DNA of 64,000 nucleotides from Ruegeria arenilitoris (GTDB taxonomy: Bacteria; Pseudomonadota; Alphaproteobacteria; Rhodobacterales; Rhodobacteraceae). The number at the start of each line of letters is the position of its first letter. The first letter of the stretch is position 1. A program made the translations under genes and the position numbers. Positions 36,728 to 47,129 of the stretch are shown piece by piece. Location of the stretch: positions 930,001 through 994,000 of the forward strand of contig NZ_WPYP01000001.1 of NCBI RefSeq assembly GCF_013030985.1, written 5' to 3'. The notes below the pieces were generated by a model. It ran no database searches, was not told where the DNA came from, and saw only the letters and a list, made by a program, of their open reading frames with translations.

Positions 36728-37081
36728 ATGCCACTGTATGAGCATGTAATGATCGCGCGTCAGGACCTGTCCAACGCGCAGGCAGAAAGCCTCGTCGAAC
36801 ACTTCGGCACCGTTCTGGCTGACAACGGCGGCAACGTCGTCGAAAGCGAGTACTGGGGCGTCAAGACGATGGCCTACAAGATCAACAAAAACCGCAAAGG
36901 CCACTATTCCTTCCTGAAGACCGACGCCCCTGCTGGCGCCGTTCAGGAAATGGAGCGCCTGATGCGCCTGCACGAAGACGTCATGCGCGTTCTGACCATC
37001 AAGGTCGACGAGCATGCCGAGGGCCCCTCGGTCCAGATGCAGAAGCGCGATGAGCGCGAAGGCCGCCGCGAGCGCCGCTGA
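36728..37081 (+). CDS. rpsF: 30S ribosomal protein S6
   Basis: This 117-residue small-subunit protein starts MPLYEHVMIARQDL and contains YWGVKTMAYKINKNRKGHY, diagnostic for S6. The Met at 36728 has an AACAGGAG site, so the longer frame from 36695 was not used. It is the first gene of rpsF-rpsR-rplI. Confidence 0.97.
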   Translation: MPLYEHVMIARQDLSNAQAESLVEHFGTVLADNGGNVVESEYWGVKTMAYKINKNRKGHYSFLKTDAPAGAVQEMERLMRLHEDVMRVLTIKVDEHAEGPSVQMQKRDEREGRRERR

Positions 37082-37108
37082 TCTAAGCCTGACGAAAGGA
37101 CATAAACC

Positions 37109-37336
37109 ATGGCCGCAAAACCATTTTTCCGCCGCCGCAAGGTCTGCCCGTTCTCGGGTGAGAACGCGCCGAAGATTGACTACAAAGACACCCGACTGCT
37201 GCAGCGCTACATCTCTGAGCGCGGCAAGATCGTACCTTCGCGCATCACCGCCGTTTCGGCGAAGAAGCAGCGTGAACTGGCCCGTGCTATCAAGCGCGCC
37301 CGCTTCCTCGCCCTGCTGCCCTACGCTGTGAAGTAA
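37109..37336 (+). CDS. rpsR: 30S ribosomal protein S18
   Basis: This 75-residue protein binds S6 in the platform of the 30S subunit. [20 protein letters not shown] and [16 protein letters not shown] are family signatures. The gene has a GAAAGGA site and lies between rpsF and rplI. Confidence 0.97.
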   Translation: MAAKPFFRRRKVCPFSGENAPKIDYKDTRLLQRYISERGKIVPSRITAVSAKKQRELARAIKRARFLALLPYAVK

Positions 37337-37348
37337 GGAGAGACTGAC

Positions 37349-37969
37349 ATGCAAGTTATCCTGCTGGAACGCGTTGCGAAACTGGGTCAGATGGGCGACG
37401 TCGTTGACGTCAAGCCCGGCTACGCCCGTAACTTCCTGCTGCCCCAAGGCAAAGCCCTGAGCGCATCGAACGCCAACATCGCATCGTTCGAAGCCCAGAA
37501 AGCGCAGCTTGAAGCCCGCAACCTGGAAACCAAGAAAGAAGCTGAAGCACTGGCTGAAAAGCTGGACGGTCAGCAGTTCATCGTGATTCGCTCGGCATCG
37601 GATGCTGGCGCTCTGTACGGTTCGGTCACCCCGCGTGACGCCGCAGACGCTGCGACCGAAGCAGGTTTCACCGTCGACAAGAAACAGATCGCCCTGATCG
37701 CTCCGATCAAGGAACTGGGTCTGCACTCGCTGGCAGTCAAACTGCACCCCGAGGTCGAAGTTGAGATCAAGATGAACGTCGCCCGCTCGCAAGAAGAAGC
37801 CGAGCTGCAGGCGTCGGGCAAATCGATCCAGGAACTGGCCGCGGAAGAAGAAGCCGCTGCTGAATTCGAAATCGCCGAACTGTTCGACGATATCGGTTCC
37901 GCTGCTTCCGACGACGAAGAGCTGGTTGCCGAAGAAGCTCCGGCTGAAGAAGACGAAGCCAAAGCCTGA
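37349..37969 (+). CDS. rplI: 50S ribosomal protein L9
   Basis: This protein binds 23S rRNA near L1. The N-terminal domain ([30 protein letters not shown], of which the [13 protein letters not shown] core is diagnostic) is joined by a long helix to the C-terminal domain. At 206 residues it is longer than E. coli L9 (149) owing to an acidic Glu/Ala-rich tail, as is common in alphaproteobacteria. Confidence 0.96.
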   Translation: MQVILLERVAKLGQMGDVVDVKPGYARNFLLPQGKALSASNANIASFEAQKAQLEARNLETKKEAEALAEKLDGQQFIVIRSASDAGALYGSVTPRDAADAATEAGFTVDKKQIALIAPIKELGLHSLAVKLHPEVEVEIKMNVARSQEEAELQASGKSIQELAAEEEAAAEFEIAELFDDIGSAASDDEELVAEEAPAEEDEAKA

Positions 37970-37989
37970 TCCGGCCGATCCGAATTTTG

Positions 37990-38019
37990 AAAAGGCCGCA
38001 CGATTTGTGCGGCCTTTTT
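37990..38019 (+). terminator. Terminator of the rpsF-rpsR-rplI operon
   Basis: AAGGCCGCAC and GTGCGGCCTT form a 10-bp stem with a GATTT loop, followed by a T run. Confidence 0.9.
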
Positions 38020-38122
38020 TCTTGCACACGCCAAACGGGCAAAATTCAGCCAGAATTCAGACCTACGCTTGCACGCGGCTTCGTGTTTCCTATCATCGCG
38101 GCCTGAATTTCGGAGTACACAG

Positions 38123-38602
38123 ATGACAATTTTCTTGCGCCGTAGCGTCCTTGCCATATTGCTGACAGCCCCTTTCGCCGCTTGCGGCGGGCCGGACACG
38201 CCGACACAGGATGCATTCGATCCCCCGCTATACCCCAACGAGACGCCTGAACTGCGCGCATCGATCAACCAGTGGGCGGACCACTACGAAGTTCCGCGCG
38301 AACTGGTGCACAAGCTGGCGATCCGCGAAAGCACTCATCGCCCTTGGGCCGTCAACCGCCCGTATTACGGTCTACTGCAGATTCTGCCCGCCACGGCGCG
38401 CTCGATGGGCTATTCCGGAAATGCACAGGGGCTGCTGGATGCGGACACCAACCTCGAATTTGCGGGCAAGTACCTGCGCGGTGCGTGGCTGCTTTCGGAC
38501 GGTGACCAGCAACGGGCGATTTTTCTGTATGCCAAAGGATATTATCCGGAAGCCAAGGCGCGGGGGATGCTGGTCGAGACCGGGTTACAGCCATCACAAT
38601 AG
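38123..38602 (+). CDS. Small lytic transglycosylase (SLT domain), probable lipoprotein
   Basis: This 159-residue envelope protein has a signal peptide with Cys at about 20 (APFAACGG, an imperfect lipobox). The SLT domain carries the catalytic Glu in IRESTHRPWAVN, the YYGLLQILPATARSMGY motif and DADTNLEFAGKYL. It would cut peptidoglycan glycan strands. A CGGAG site supports the ATG at 38123. Confidence 0.85.
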   Translation: MTIFLRRSVLAILLTAPFAACGGPDTPTQDAFDPPLYPNETPELRASINQWADHYEVPRELVHKLAIRESTHRPWAVNRPYYGLLQILPATARSMGYSGNAQGLLDADTNLEFAGKYLRGAWLLSDGDQQRAIFLYAKGYYPEAKARGMLVETGLQPSQ

Positions 38603-38830
38603 GTTATTAAGCATAGTGCAATTCGAGCATAAGTGATGAAAAAGTGACACAATTGCTCTTTTGCGTTTAACACGTGCGCAAAATGCGCATTCAGTTTTTC
38701 CATCGTCTTGTCATGTTCGGGAAAGTATGTTGTCCTTATTATCGCACGGTAACCTTGTTCCACTCTTGGTACTTTACTGGCCCGAAGACACCATCGGGCT
38801 TAAAGACAAGTCGTAGTTTGTAGGCGCAAT
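38603..38830. other. Intergenic region upstream of luxR
   Basis: These 228 bp are AT-richer than the genome and hold no supported gene. They should carry the luxR promoter; no clear lux box or -35/-10 pair could be assigned by eye. Confidence 0.4.
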
Positions 38831-39532
38831 ATGGAGATAATCGATCTGAGCACCCTGCCAGGATCAGAAACTCGATACACCGAGTTTTTGAAGCAGGTGT
38901 GTGAAAAGTTCAATATGGACCATGCAGCCTATGCCGGGATGAATCCATCCGAGGGGAAAGTTGCGGGGCACGTTACCTACAATGACGACTGGAAAGAGCA
39001 TTATCAGAAACATGATCTGGTGATGATCGACCCAACGCTGCATATAGCCAAACGCAGCATCGCTCCGGTTGACTGGGGCCGCTTGGAACGCAGCCCAAAC
39101 TTCCAACGCGTTTTTCGCGACGCTCATGATTTTGGACTGCCCAGTCAAGGGGTTACCATCCCCGTTCGCGGGCCTTATGGTGATATCGGCTTTCTCAGCG
39201 TGACGCGTGACTGTTCAAAGGAAGAATGGCGCAAGCTATATGCCCATGTCATCAGTGATCTTCAGGGCATGGCAGTACACATGCATGACAATGTCATCAC
39301 CTCGGACGATTTCACTGGCGCTTTGTATCACCCCAACCTTTCGACCCGAGAAGCAGAGATTCTTCAATGGGTTGCGGCGGGGAAATCGCAGCAGGACATA
39401 GGCGATATCCTTTCAATCTCGCACCGCACGGTCGAGGTTCATCTGCGATCAAGCCGGGAAAAGCTATGCGCGCTAACCACGCCACAGGCCGTGGGTCGCG
39501 CCATTGCAGTCGGGCTTATTGGTACGGGTTAG
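38831..39532 (+). CDS. LuxR-type quorum-sensing regulator
   Basis: The 233-residue protein has an N-terminal autoinducer-binding domain with the conserved Trp/Tyr/Asp set (WKEHY, VMIDP, VDWGR) and the GLPSQGVTIPVRG core. A C-terminal GerE helix-turn-helix follows (LSTREAEILQWVAAGKSQQD, SISHRTVEVHL). It is upstream of and parallel to luxI, so it is the likely cognate receptor for the N-acyl-homoserine lactone made by that enzyme. Confidence 0.93.
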   Translation: MEIIDLSTLPGSETRYTEFLKQVCEKFNMDHAAYAGMNPSEGKVAGHVTYNDDWKEHYQKHDLVMIDPTLHIAKRSIAPVDWGRLERSPNFQRVFRDAHDFGLPSQGVTIPVRGPYGDIGFLSVTRDCSKEEWRKLYAHVISDLQGMAVHMHDNVITSDDFTGALYHPNLSTREAEILQWVAAGKSQQDIGDILSISHRTVEVHLRSSREKLCALTTPQAVGRAIAVGLIGTG

Positions 39533-39596
39533 GCCTAGAACCCCCAAATTTCGAACAAAATACGGGAAACCCCCAATAGAAATTCTTCCCCAAAAC

Positions 39597-39614
39597 GGTA
39601 ACGTCTAGTTTACC
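39597..39614. promoter_or_regulatory. Inverted repeat upstream of luxI (candidate lux-box)
   Basis: GGTAA and TTACC flank eight bases in the luxR-luxI gap, 26 bp before the luxI start. Symmetry and size resemble LuxR-type sites. The position is closer to the start codon than for a classic activator box, so it could also be a repressor site or chance. Confidence 0.4.
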
Positions 39615-39639
39615 AAACAACCACTCGAAGGGGGAAGAA

Positions 39640-40494
39640 ATGATCATCGTAGTAGATGGGCTGAACAGACATTTGTTCAGCGACGTTCTTGACGAGATGT
39701 TCGAGTTGAGAGCACGTGTATTCGGTGAACGTCTCGGATGGGACGTCAAAATCGAAGACGGCAAAGAGATCGATGAATTCGACGGTCTTGATCCGACTTA
39801 CGTAATCGGTTTCGACGACGCGGGGAATGTCGTCGCAGCCGTGCGCGCCCTTCAGACCACCGGACCCCATATGCTGGCCGATGTATTCTCGGCCATTCTG
39901 GACGGAGAACCACCTATTCGAAGTGCGACACTGTGGGAATCCACCCGCTTCTGCGTCGATACCCAACGGTTGACCCGCGGCAAAGGTGAAAACTCGCTGT
40001 CCTATGCCACTTGTGAACTGATGATCGGTTCGCTGGAATATGCCAAGGCTGCGGGTGTCCAGGACATTGTCACCGTCATTGATCCTGTGATGGATCGGGT
40101 GCTCAAACGCTCGGCCTGTGCGCCTTACGACTATGTCGGGAGAACCGTGCCGATGGGCAAGGTTTCAGCCCTCGCGGCACTGGTGGACTGCACTGATGAG
40201 CGCATCGCCAGCCTGCGAGAGTTTGCGGACATCCAAGAGAACGTGTTCCTTGAAGAGGAAGAGGCGCTGGCGCTGTTCAACAGCAAGAAAAAAGTCGGGC
40301 CAAACGTCGCTAACCGTGATCACCAGCCGCTGACCGAGCTTGAGAAGTACTTTGTCGAACAGATGCATTCGGCAAGAACGAAAGAAGAAGTCGGCGATGT
40401 GCTGAAGCTGATCGAGGCCCTTTCGGACCGTTTCACGCCAGAGCAAAAGACCGCTCTGCTAAGTACCCCCCGTGCTTTTGCTCATGAGGCCTGA
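39640..40494 (+). CDS. Acyl-homoserine-lactone synthase, LuxI family, with C-terminal extension
   Basis: This enzyme makes AHL signals from SAM and acyl-ACP. The core has the invariant LuxI residues: Arg and Phe in LRARVF, Trp in LGWDV, EIDEFDGLDPTYV, AVRALQTTGPHML, and Glu-Arg in WESTRFCVD. The core ends near residue 205. About 75 more residues follow, starting with an acidic LEEEEALALF and including ELEKYFVEQMHSARTKEEV, which is not part of typical LuxI (about 200-220 residues). A perfect terminator follows. Confidence 0.93.
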   Translation: MIIVVDGLNRHLFSDVLDEMFELRARVFGERLGWDVKIEDGKEIDEFDGLDPTYVIGFDDAGNVVAAVRALQTTGPHMLADVFSAILDGEPPIRSATLWESTRFCVDTQRLTRGKGENSLSYATCELMIGSLEYAKAAGVQDIVTVIDPVMDRVLKRSACAPYDYVGRTVPMGKVSALAALVDCTDERIASLREFADIQENVFLEEEEALALFNSKKKVGPNVANRDHQPLTELEKYFVEQMHSARTKEEVGDVLKLIEALSDRFTPEQKTALLSTPRAFAHEA

Positions 40495-40526
40495 CCCCCT
40501 CACCTCATAGTACAAAAGCCACCCAC

Positions 40527-40562
40527 CGGAGCCGTCTGATAACAGACGGCTCCGCTTTTTTT
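40527..40562 (+). terminator. Rho-independent terminator of luxI
   Basis: CGGAGCCGTCTG and CAGACGGCTCCG form a perfect 12-bp stem with an ATAA loop, followed by a T run. Confidence 0.92.
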
Positions 40563-40592
40563 GGTGCCCATATGGGGATGGGCGGAAGAGGA

Positions 40593-41924
40593 TTACTCCT
40601 CTTCCAGTGCTTCAACAGCTTTTTGCAGGTCGTCCTTGCTGACTTCTTTGTCAGCGACCTGAGCCAGTTCGACGATATAGTCGATGACCTTGTCTTCGAA
40701 GATCGGCGCGCGTAGTTGCTGCTGCATCTGAGCGTTCTGCTGTACGAACTCAAAGAACTGACGTTCCTGACCCGGGTACTGACGTGCCTGGTTCATGATC
40801 GCCTGGGTCATCTCAGCGTCGGTGACCTCAACCTCGGCCTTCTGGCCCAGCTCAGCCAGCAGCAGACCCAGACGTACGCGACGCTCGGCCAGCTTGTTGT
40901 GCTCGTCGGTGGGCTCGATCTCGCCGTGGTCGTGACCTTCCACTTCCGGGTTTTCTTCGTGCCACAGCTGGTGTGCGATCTGTTTGGCTTCGGCTTCAAC
41001 CAGCGACGGCGGAAGGTCGAAGGAAACCTTCTCGTCCAGAATGTCCAGCAGAGCACGCTTCATGACAGCGCGCGATGCACCGTTGTATTCGGCTTCCAGA
41101 CGCTCGGCGATCTGGCCTTTCAGCGCTTCCAGATCCTCGGCACCGAATTTGGTGGCCAGTTCGTCGTTGATCTCGGCCGCAACGGGCTCTTTCACCTCTT
41201 TCACGGTGCAGGTGAAGACGGCGTCTTTACCGGCCAGATGCTCGGCACCGTATTCCTCGGGGAACTTGACGTTGACGTCTTTTTCTTCCTCGGCCTTCAC
41301 GCCAACCAGCTGCTCTTCGAAGCCAGGGATGAAGCTGTTGGACCCCAGAACCAGCGGGTAGTCTTCGGCGGAACCGCCTTCGAACTCTTCGCCGTCCACT
41401 TTACCAACGAAGTCGATCACGACCTGATCGCCGTCCTTGGCTTTGGAACCTTTGCGGCGCGCTTTGAAGTCCTGAGCGGTTTCGGCCAGGTTGTTCAGCG
41501 CTTCTTCGACAGCCGCGTCGTCGGCTTTGACAACCAGCTTTTCCAGCTCGACCGATTTCAGGTCAACTTCAGGAATCTCGGGCAGCGCCTCATAGGACAT
41601 CTCGACGTGGACGTCGTCGCCTTCTTTCCAGTCTTCGTTGGTCATCTTGACCTGCGGCTGCAGCGCAGGACGGTCACCGCTGTCTTCGAAGTGCTGGTTC
41701 ATGGCGCCGTCGATGCTTTCCTGCATCGCTTCGCCCAGCAGGCGTTGGCCAAACTGCTTTTTCAGCAGCGCCATCGGCACCTTGCCTTTGCGGAAGCCCT
41801 TCATCTCGATCTCAGGCTGCGCTTCGACCAGCTTTTCGTTCACTTTGTCGTCCAGCTCAGCCGCGGATACGACGATGTTATAGCCGCGCTTCAGACCTTC
41901 GTTCAGCGTCTCGGTAACCTGCAT
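40593..41924 (-). CDS. tig: Trigger factor (ribosome-associated chaperone/prolyl isomerase)
   Basis: This 443-residue chaperone binds nascent chains at the ribosome exit. In order: ribosome-binding domain with the GFRKGKVP signature, FKBP-like PPIase domain ([52 protein letters not shown]), and the helical C-terminal arm. The open frame reaches 42089, but the ATG encoded at 41924 gives the canonical MQVTETL start. Confidence 0.95.
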   Translation of the reverse strand: MQVTETLNEGLKRGYNIVVSAAELDDKVNEKLVEAQPEIEMKGFRKGKVPMALLKKQFGQRLLGEAMQESIDGAMNQHFEDSGDRPALQPQVKMTNEDWKEGDDVHVEMSYEALPEIPEVDLKSVELEKLVVKADDAAVEEALNNLAETAQDFKARRKGSKAKDGDQVVIDFVGKVDGEEFEGGSAEDYPLVLGSNSFIPGFEEQLVGVKAEEEKDVNVKFPEEYGAEHLAGKDAVFTCTVKEVKEPVAAEINDELATKFGAEDLEALKGQIAERLEAEYNGASRAVMKRALLDILDEKVSFDLPPSLVEAEAKQIAHQLWHEENPEVEGHDHGEIEPTDEHNKLAERRVRLGLLLAELGQKAEVEVTDAEMTQAIMNQARQYPGQERQFFEFVQQNAQMQQQLRAPIFEDKVIDYIVELAQVADKEVSKDDLQKAVEALEEE

Positions 41925-42053
41925 TATGGTAGTCCCCATAGGATTCGGGGCGCGCAAAACGGCGCGCCAGGCAAATTTGACGCCTTCTATTTGCCCAGCA
42001 GCCCACGTGCAAGGGGCAAAGCCCGGATCGGTCTTGTTTTGCCGCCGATTTGA

Positions 42054-42088
42054 ACAAAAAAAAACGCCCCGGACAGAGCCGGGGCGCA
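42054..42088 (-). terminator. Terminator of the porin gene
   Basis: CGCCCCGG and CCGGGGCG form a perfect stem. On the minus strand it is followed by nine T. Confidence 0.9.
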
Positions 42089-42108
42089 TGTTTGTCAGAT
42101 AACCTGGA

Positions 42109-43242
42109 TCAGAACTTCCAGAGCGCGCCCAAAACCCACGCTTCGTTTTTGTCGAAATCGGTAGTGTCGTCGAAATCGTGGTTGCGATACTTCAGGTAGG
42201 CATCGGTGTTGATGCTGTCGATCCGCTGAACGACGGCAATACCCCAGGACTTCGTGCTGGACCCCTGGTTTTCGAAATCCGAGCCGTCAAAGTAGTCGAT
42301 ACCGACACCGGTTTTACCCCAGGATACCCAGTCGCCTTCATAGGCCAGCTTGGTGTACCAATAATCCGGATCACTTGCCCCGGTCGCCGTATCGTCACGC
42401 GAACCCAAAGCTGCCGTAAAGCTGAACCCGCTGGGCAGCAGTACCGAAGCGGACCCGATCGTGTCTTTCCGCTCACCCGAGCCATCGTCGAAATCACGCA
42501 CTGCATAAGCTACGCTGGCGGCGAATTCGACACCGTTGGCGAAGGTGTTGCCGTAATTGACTGCGATGTCGTAGTAGTCGTCGTCATCGCTGCTGGACAG
42601 GATGTTCTGACCATAGGCAATTGCGCCCGAAAACCCGTTGAAATCCGGAGTGTCATAGCGGATACGCCCGCGACGCCCGCCGTCAAAGTTGCTGGACGAG
42701 TCGCCCACGGTGATGTCGCTCAGGATGCCGTCAGTTCCGCGATAGAAGAAGGCGCCGTTTTCATCGTTGGTGAACGAATACAAAGCCGTTCCGACATAGG
42801 ACAGGTCAGTCTCGGCAGCCCCGTCCGAGGCCATGCTGCCCTGACCGGCCGAGAATTTACCGTAGCCACCCTTCAGCGAGAAATCGACGTGGCGGATATC
42901 TTCACGGGTCCAACCGTTGGTATTGGTGCCATCCTGGTTGGCCGTTCCCGTGCTTGGCAGACCCAGCCCGGTTTCAAAGCGGAACATGAACTCGTTGCTG
43001 CCATAGGGCTGCATCAGCCGCAGACCAACGCGGCTGTTGGACAGGTCGTTGTCCAGCAAGCGGGTCTCTGTTTCCGCGCCGTCATCGACGGATACGATCA
43101 CCGGATCGAGCTGACCGTACAACAGCACATAACCGCCGCTGTTGTTTTCGTATTTCATCTCAGCCGCGGCAGGAATTGCCGTCGTTGCGGCCAGTACAGC
43201 CGCCATTGAGGACAGTTTCAGTTTTTGCGTCATATCATTCAC
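42109..43242 (-). CDS. Outer-membrane porin
   Basis: This 377-residue protein has a signal peptide (about 1-27, ending PAAAEM). It then shows alternating beta-strand pattern and Asp/Gly-rich turns typical of Rhodobacter-type general porins: [54 protein letters not shown], and a C-terminal aromatic (ALWKF) needed for barrel assembly. It would allow diffusion of small solutes. Confidence 0.92.
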   Translation of the reverse strand: MNDMTQKLKLSSMAAVLAATTAIPAAAEMKYENNSGGYVLLYGQLDPVIVSVDDGAETETRLLDNDLSNSRVGLRLMQPYGSNEFMFRFETGLGLPSTGTANQDGTNTNGWTREDIRHVDFSLKGGYGKFSAGQGSMASDGAAETDLSYVGTALYSFTNDENGAFFYRGTDGILSDITVGDSSSNFDGGRRGRIRYDTPDFNGFSGAIAYGQNILSSSDDDDYYDIAVNYGNTFANGVEFAASVAYAVRDFDDGSGERKDTIGSASVLLPSGFSFTAALGSRDDTATGASDPDYWYTKLAYEGDWVSWGKTGVGIDYFDGSDFENQGSSTKSWGIAVVQRIDSINTDAYLKYRNHDFDDTTDFDKNEAWVLGALWKF

Positions 43243-43537
43243 CTTGAAAATTCCGGCTCCCTTTGCCCTTCAATCGCGCAGTTACCGCTGACATTCCAGC
43301 CGCCGTCGGCGATACTTTTGGGGTATTGCAAACTTGCCACTCAGATCACGGAAGCCGGACTTAATTCCCATTGCAATCAACATATTACCTGCGGTCACGC
43401 CGCAGACAGAGTCCCACTCCAAGGGAATTTTGACGCCCTGCCATGCGCGTGGCAAACACTCGGTTCGACCACACCGCAATCTTATCGGCCAATTGCCGCC
43501 GAGCACGGGTCGGATCGGCCAAAACCCGCTTAGAAAA
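43243..43537. other. Intergenic region upstream of the porin gene
   Basis: These 295 bp separate the porin start from the end of the NAD(P)HX repair gene. They should contain the porin promoter. A 74-codon open frame on the minus strand (43282-43506) has no recognised family and no convincing ribosome binding site, so no gene is called. Confidence 0.4.
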
Positions 43538-45082
43538 TCAGATATTCAGTTCTTTAAAAACCTTAGGCAATTGCTCGGGCAAATCTTCGGCGATCAAACC
43601 CGGTCCGAATGCGCGCGCGCACTCCACATGCAACCAGGCCGCCGTCTCCGCCGCCTGCATCGGGCTGAACCCGCGAGCGAGAAGCCCGGTAATAAAACCT
43701 GCCAGGACATCGCCCGAACCTGCGGTCGCCAACCAAGGAGCCGCGCGTTCGTACATTGCCGCATTGATCGAACACTGGCCGTTTGGCGCGGCTATCACCG
43801 TATCCGGCCCCTTGAACAACACCACACAACCCGCCCGTTTCGCCGCCTCTCGCGTTGCATCCACTTTGGAATAGGCCGGGCCTTTGGTAGGCACTGCTGC
43901 CAGCTTCTCGGCAATATCCGGGAACAGCCGTGAAAACTCTCCTCCATGTGGCGTCAGAACACAGTTTTCGTGGAGTTGAGAGAACAGCGCCGCCGGATCA
44001 TCCGCAAACGCCGTCAGCGCGTCGGCGTCCAGAACCGTGGCTCGTTCGGCTTTTAGGGCAGCAGGCACCAATTCGAGCGCACGCTCGATACCCAACCCTG
44101 GACCGAGACACAGAGTGTTCAACCGCTCATCCTTCAGAACGTCAGTCACGCCATCCGCGCCTTCAATTCGCTGCAACATGATGGCGGTCACCTGTGCTGC
44201 AACCTCCATCTGAGCGACCGGAGGTACCGCCAGAGTCACCAACCCCGCCCCTACGCGCAAAGCCCCCCGCGCCGCCAGCCGCGCCGCACCGGTTTTCGCG
44301 GAGCCGCCGGAAAAGACCAGGGCGTGACCATGCGCGTATTTGTGAGTCTGAGGAAGTTTTTTTAAGCGTTTTGGTACGCCCTCAACCAAACCTAAGATCG
44401 CCCCGTCTGCCTTCTCATTCCAAACTTCATTTATGCCAATTGACTTCACGACCAGCCGACCAGATTGATTTGGTCCTCGATCTAAAAAATGACCCCGCTT
44501 AGCCCGGTGAAACGCGACTGTCAGATCAGCGACCGCGAACACACCAAGCGACTTGCCACTATCTGAGCAAAGCCCAGACGGCGCATCAATTGCGACAACT
44601 TTGATCTCCCTTGCTTCGATCAAGGCGTCAAAAGACTGCAAAACTTGCGCAAGTTCCCCTTCAATGCGGCGAGCCAGCCCGGTTCCAAAAACGGCATCAA
44701 CAATTAGATTCGGTTCTTCGGCTTTCGAAAGCGAGCCCTTGCGTCGAAGATCCCCGACAGTGCCCGCCTCTCGCCACTTCTCATAATTGGCCCGCGCATC
44801 CGGTGGTAGCTTTTCCGTATCGCCATACAGAAAGACTTCGACCTCCCAACCCTGATCACGCAACAGACGCGCCACGACAAACCCATCGCCGCCATTGTTT
44901 CCCGGACCGCACAAAACCACAGCCCGACCAGCTGTCGTCACCAGGTCTGGCCACTCTTCAACAATCGCCTCGACAACGCCCTGCCCGGCCCGCTCCATCA
45001 GCTCCAGCCCCGTTACCTCACCGGAGTCAATCGCGGCCCGTTCGATGGCCCGCATCTGCGCAGCTGTCAGCAATTCCGTCAT
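43538..45082 (-). CDS. nnr: Bifunctional NAD(P)H-hydrate epimerase / ADP-dependent NAD(P)H-hydrate dehydratase
   Basis: This enzyme repairs hydrated NADH and NADPH. The N-terminal epimerase domain (about 1-215) has MRAIERAAIDSGEVTGLELMER and the CGPGNNGGDGFV signature. The C-terminal kinase-like dehydratase (about 225-514) has GHALVFSGGSAKTGAARLA, LGPGLG, LTPHGGEFSRL, VLFKGPDTVIA and the catalytic Asp region GSGDVLAG. At 514 residues it matches the YjeF fusion. It is divergent from glnB. Confidence 0.94.
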   Translation of the reverse strand: MTELLTAAQMRAIERAAIDSGEVTGLELMERAGQGVVEAIVEEWPDLVTTAGRAVVLCGPGNNGGDGFVVARLLRDQGWEVEVFLYGDTEKLPPDARANYEKWREAGTVGDLRRKGSLSKAEEPNLIVDAVFGTGLARRIEGELAQVLQSFDALIEAREIKVVAIDAPSGLCSDSGKSLGVFAVADLTVAFHRAKRGHFLDRGPNQSGRLVVKSIGINEVWNEKADGAILGLVEGVPKRLKKLPQTHKYAHGHALVFSGGSAKTGAARLAARGALRVGAGLVTLAVPPVAQMEVAAQVTAIMLQRIEGADGVTDVLKDERLNTLCLGPGLGIERALELVPAALKAERATVLDADALTAFADDPAALFSQLHENCVLTPHGGEFSRLFPDIAEKLAAVPTKGPAYSKVDATREAAKRAGCVVLFKGPDTVIAAPNGQCSINAAMYERAAPWLATAGSGDVLAGFITGLLARGFSPMQAAETAAWLHVECARAFGPGLIAEDLPEQLPKVFKELNI

Positions 45083-45110
45083 CTCAAATCCCTCAGCGAT
45101 TCAATTCTGA

Positions 45111-45590
<480 letters not shown>

Positions 45591-45620
45591 TCGAACACTC
45601 CAAGTAGAGGAATAGAGAGT

Positions 45621-47027
45621 ATGAGCAAGGACGCAGTTCTTCAGCTGATCAAGGACGAAGGCGCCGAATACGTCGATGTTCGTTTCACCGACCCGCGCGG
45701 CAAGCTGCAGCACGTTACCCTGATGGCCGATCAGGTTGACGAGGACTTCCTGGAAGAAGGCTTCATGTTCGACGGTTCGTCCATCGCGGGCTGGAAGTCG
45801 ATCGAAGCATCCGACATGAAGCTGATGGTCGACACCGAAAGCGCCTATGTCGACCCGTTCTACGCGGAAAAAACCATCTGTGTGCACTGCTCGGTTGTCG
45901 AGCCCGACACCGGCGAAGCGTATGAGCGCGACCCGCGCGGCACCGCCCAGAAGGCCGAAGCGTACCTGAAAGCATCGGGTATCGGCGACGTTGCCTATAT
46001 GGGTCCCGAAGCTGAATTCTTCCTGTTCGACGACGTCCGTTTCTCGAACAGCATCAACAAGGTATCCTACGAAGTTGATGCAACCGACGCGTCGTGGAAC
46101 ACCGACACCGAATACGAGATGGGCAACATGGGCCATCGTCCGGGCGTCAAAGGCGGTTATTTCCCGGTCAACCCAATCGACGAAGCACAGGACTTGCGTT
46201 CGGAAATGCTGTCGACCATGAAGCGTCTGGGCATGAAGGTCGACAAGCACCACCACGAGGTCGCTTCGTGTCAGCACGAGCTGGGCCTGATCTTCGACAG
46301 CCTGACCAAACAGGCAGATGAGCTGCAGAAGTACAAGTACATCATCCACAACGTCGCGCACGCCTACGGCAAATCGGCTACCTTCATGCCGAAGCCCATC
46401 GCAGGTGACAACGGCACCGGCATGCACGTGAACATGTCGATCTGGAAAGACGGCAAGCCCCTGTTCGCTGGCGACAAATACGCTGACCTGTCGGACGAAG
46501 CGCTGTACTTCATCGGCGGCATCCTGAAGCACGCCAAGACCCTGAACGCCTTCACCAACCCGGCGACCAACAGCTACAAGCGTCTGATCCCAGGCTTCGA
46601 AGCCCCCGTTCTGCGCGCCTACTCGGCCCGTAACCGTTCGGGTTGTGTCCGTATTCCGTGGACCGAAAGCCCGAAAGCCAAGCGTGTCGAGGCTCGCTTC
46701 CCCGATCCGGCCGCGAACCCCTACCTGGCGTTTGCCGCTCTGCTGATGGCTGGTCTGGACGGCATCAAGAACAAGATCGATCCGGGCGAAGCCATGGACA
46801 AGAACCTGTACGATCTGCCTGCCGAAGAACTGGCCGACATCCCGACCGTTTGCGGCTCGCTGCGTGAGGCACTGGAAGCTCTGGCATCCGATCACGACTT
46901 CCTGCTGCAGGGCGACGTGTTCACCAAAGACCAGATCGACGGCTACATCGCACTGAAGATGGAAGAGGTCGAAACCTACGAGCACACCCCGCACCCGGTT
47001 GAATACGGCATGTACTACAGCTGCTGA
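45621..47027 (+). CDS. glnA: Glutamine synthetase, type I
   Basis: This enzyme makes glutamine from glutamate, ammonia and ATP. The 468-residue protein has [18 protein letters not shown], the metal-binding [10 protein letters not shown], the ATP/glutamate loop [16 protein letters not shown], and the adenylylation site Tyr in MDKNLYDLP. This is the GSI-beta pattern, regulated through P-II (encoded just upstream). Confidence 0.97.
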   Translation: MSKDAVLQLIKDEGAEYVDVRFTDPRGKLQHVTLMADQVDEDFLEEGFMFDGSSIAGWKSIEASDMKLMVDTESAYVDPFYAEKTICVHCSVVEPDTGEAYERDPRGTAQKAEAYLKASGIGDVAYMGPEAEFFLFDDVRFSNSINKVSYEVDATDASWNTDTEYEMGNMGHRPGVKGGYFPVNPIDEAQDLRSEMLSTMKRLGMKVDKHHHEVASCQHELGLIFDSLTKQADELQKYKYIIHNVAHAYGKSATFMPKPIAGDNGTGMHVNMSIWKDGKPLFAGDKYADLSDEALYFIGGILKHAKTLNAFTNPATNSYKRLIPGFEAPVLRAYSARNRSGCVRIPWTESPKAKRVEARFPDPAANPYLAFAALLMAGLDGIKNKIDPGEAMDKNLYDLPAEELADIPTVCGSLREALEALASDHDFLLQGDVFTKDQIDGYIALKMEEVETYEHTPHPVEYGMYYSC

Positions 47028-47048
47028 TCCGGTTTTGGGTTTACATCT

Positions 47049-47079
47049 GCAAGGGCGTCCAATCGGGCGCCCTTGTTTC
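47049..47079 (+). terminator. Possible terminator after glnA
   Basis: CAAGGGCG and CGCCCTTG form an 8-bp stem followed by a short T-rich stretch. The tail is weak, so termination may be partial. Confidence 0.6.
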
Positions 47080-47129
47080 ATTTGGCGTGATCTTCCACAC
47101 TCAGAACCAGCCCGGTCAGGAGAGTTTCA

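Noticed and set aside
40716..42053. 445-codon open frame opposite the trigger factor gene
   Set aside because: Leu/Val/Phe-rich antisense shadow of tig with no family resemblance.
43282..43506. 74-codon minus-strand frame upstream of the porin
   Set aside because: No ribosome binding site, no family and no clear conservation signal. It lies where the porin promoter is expected.
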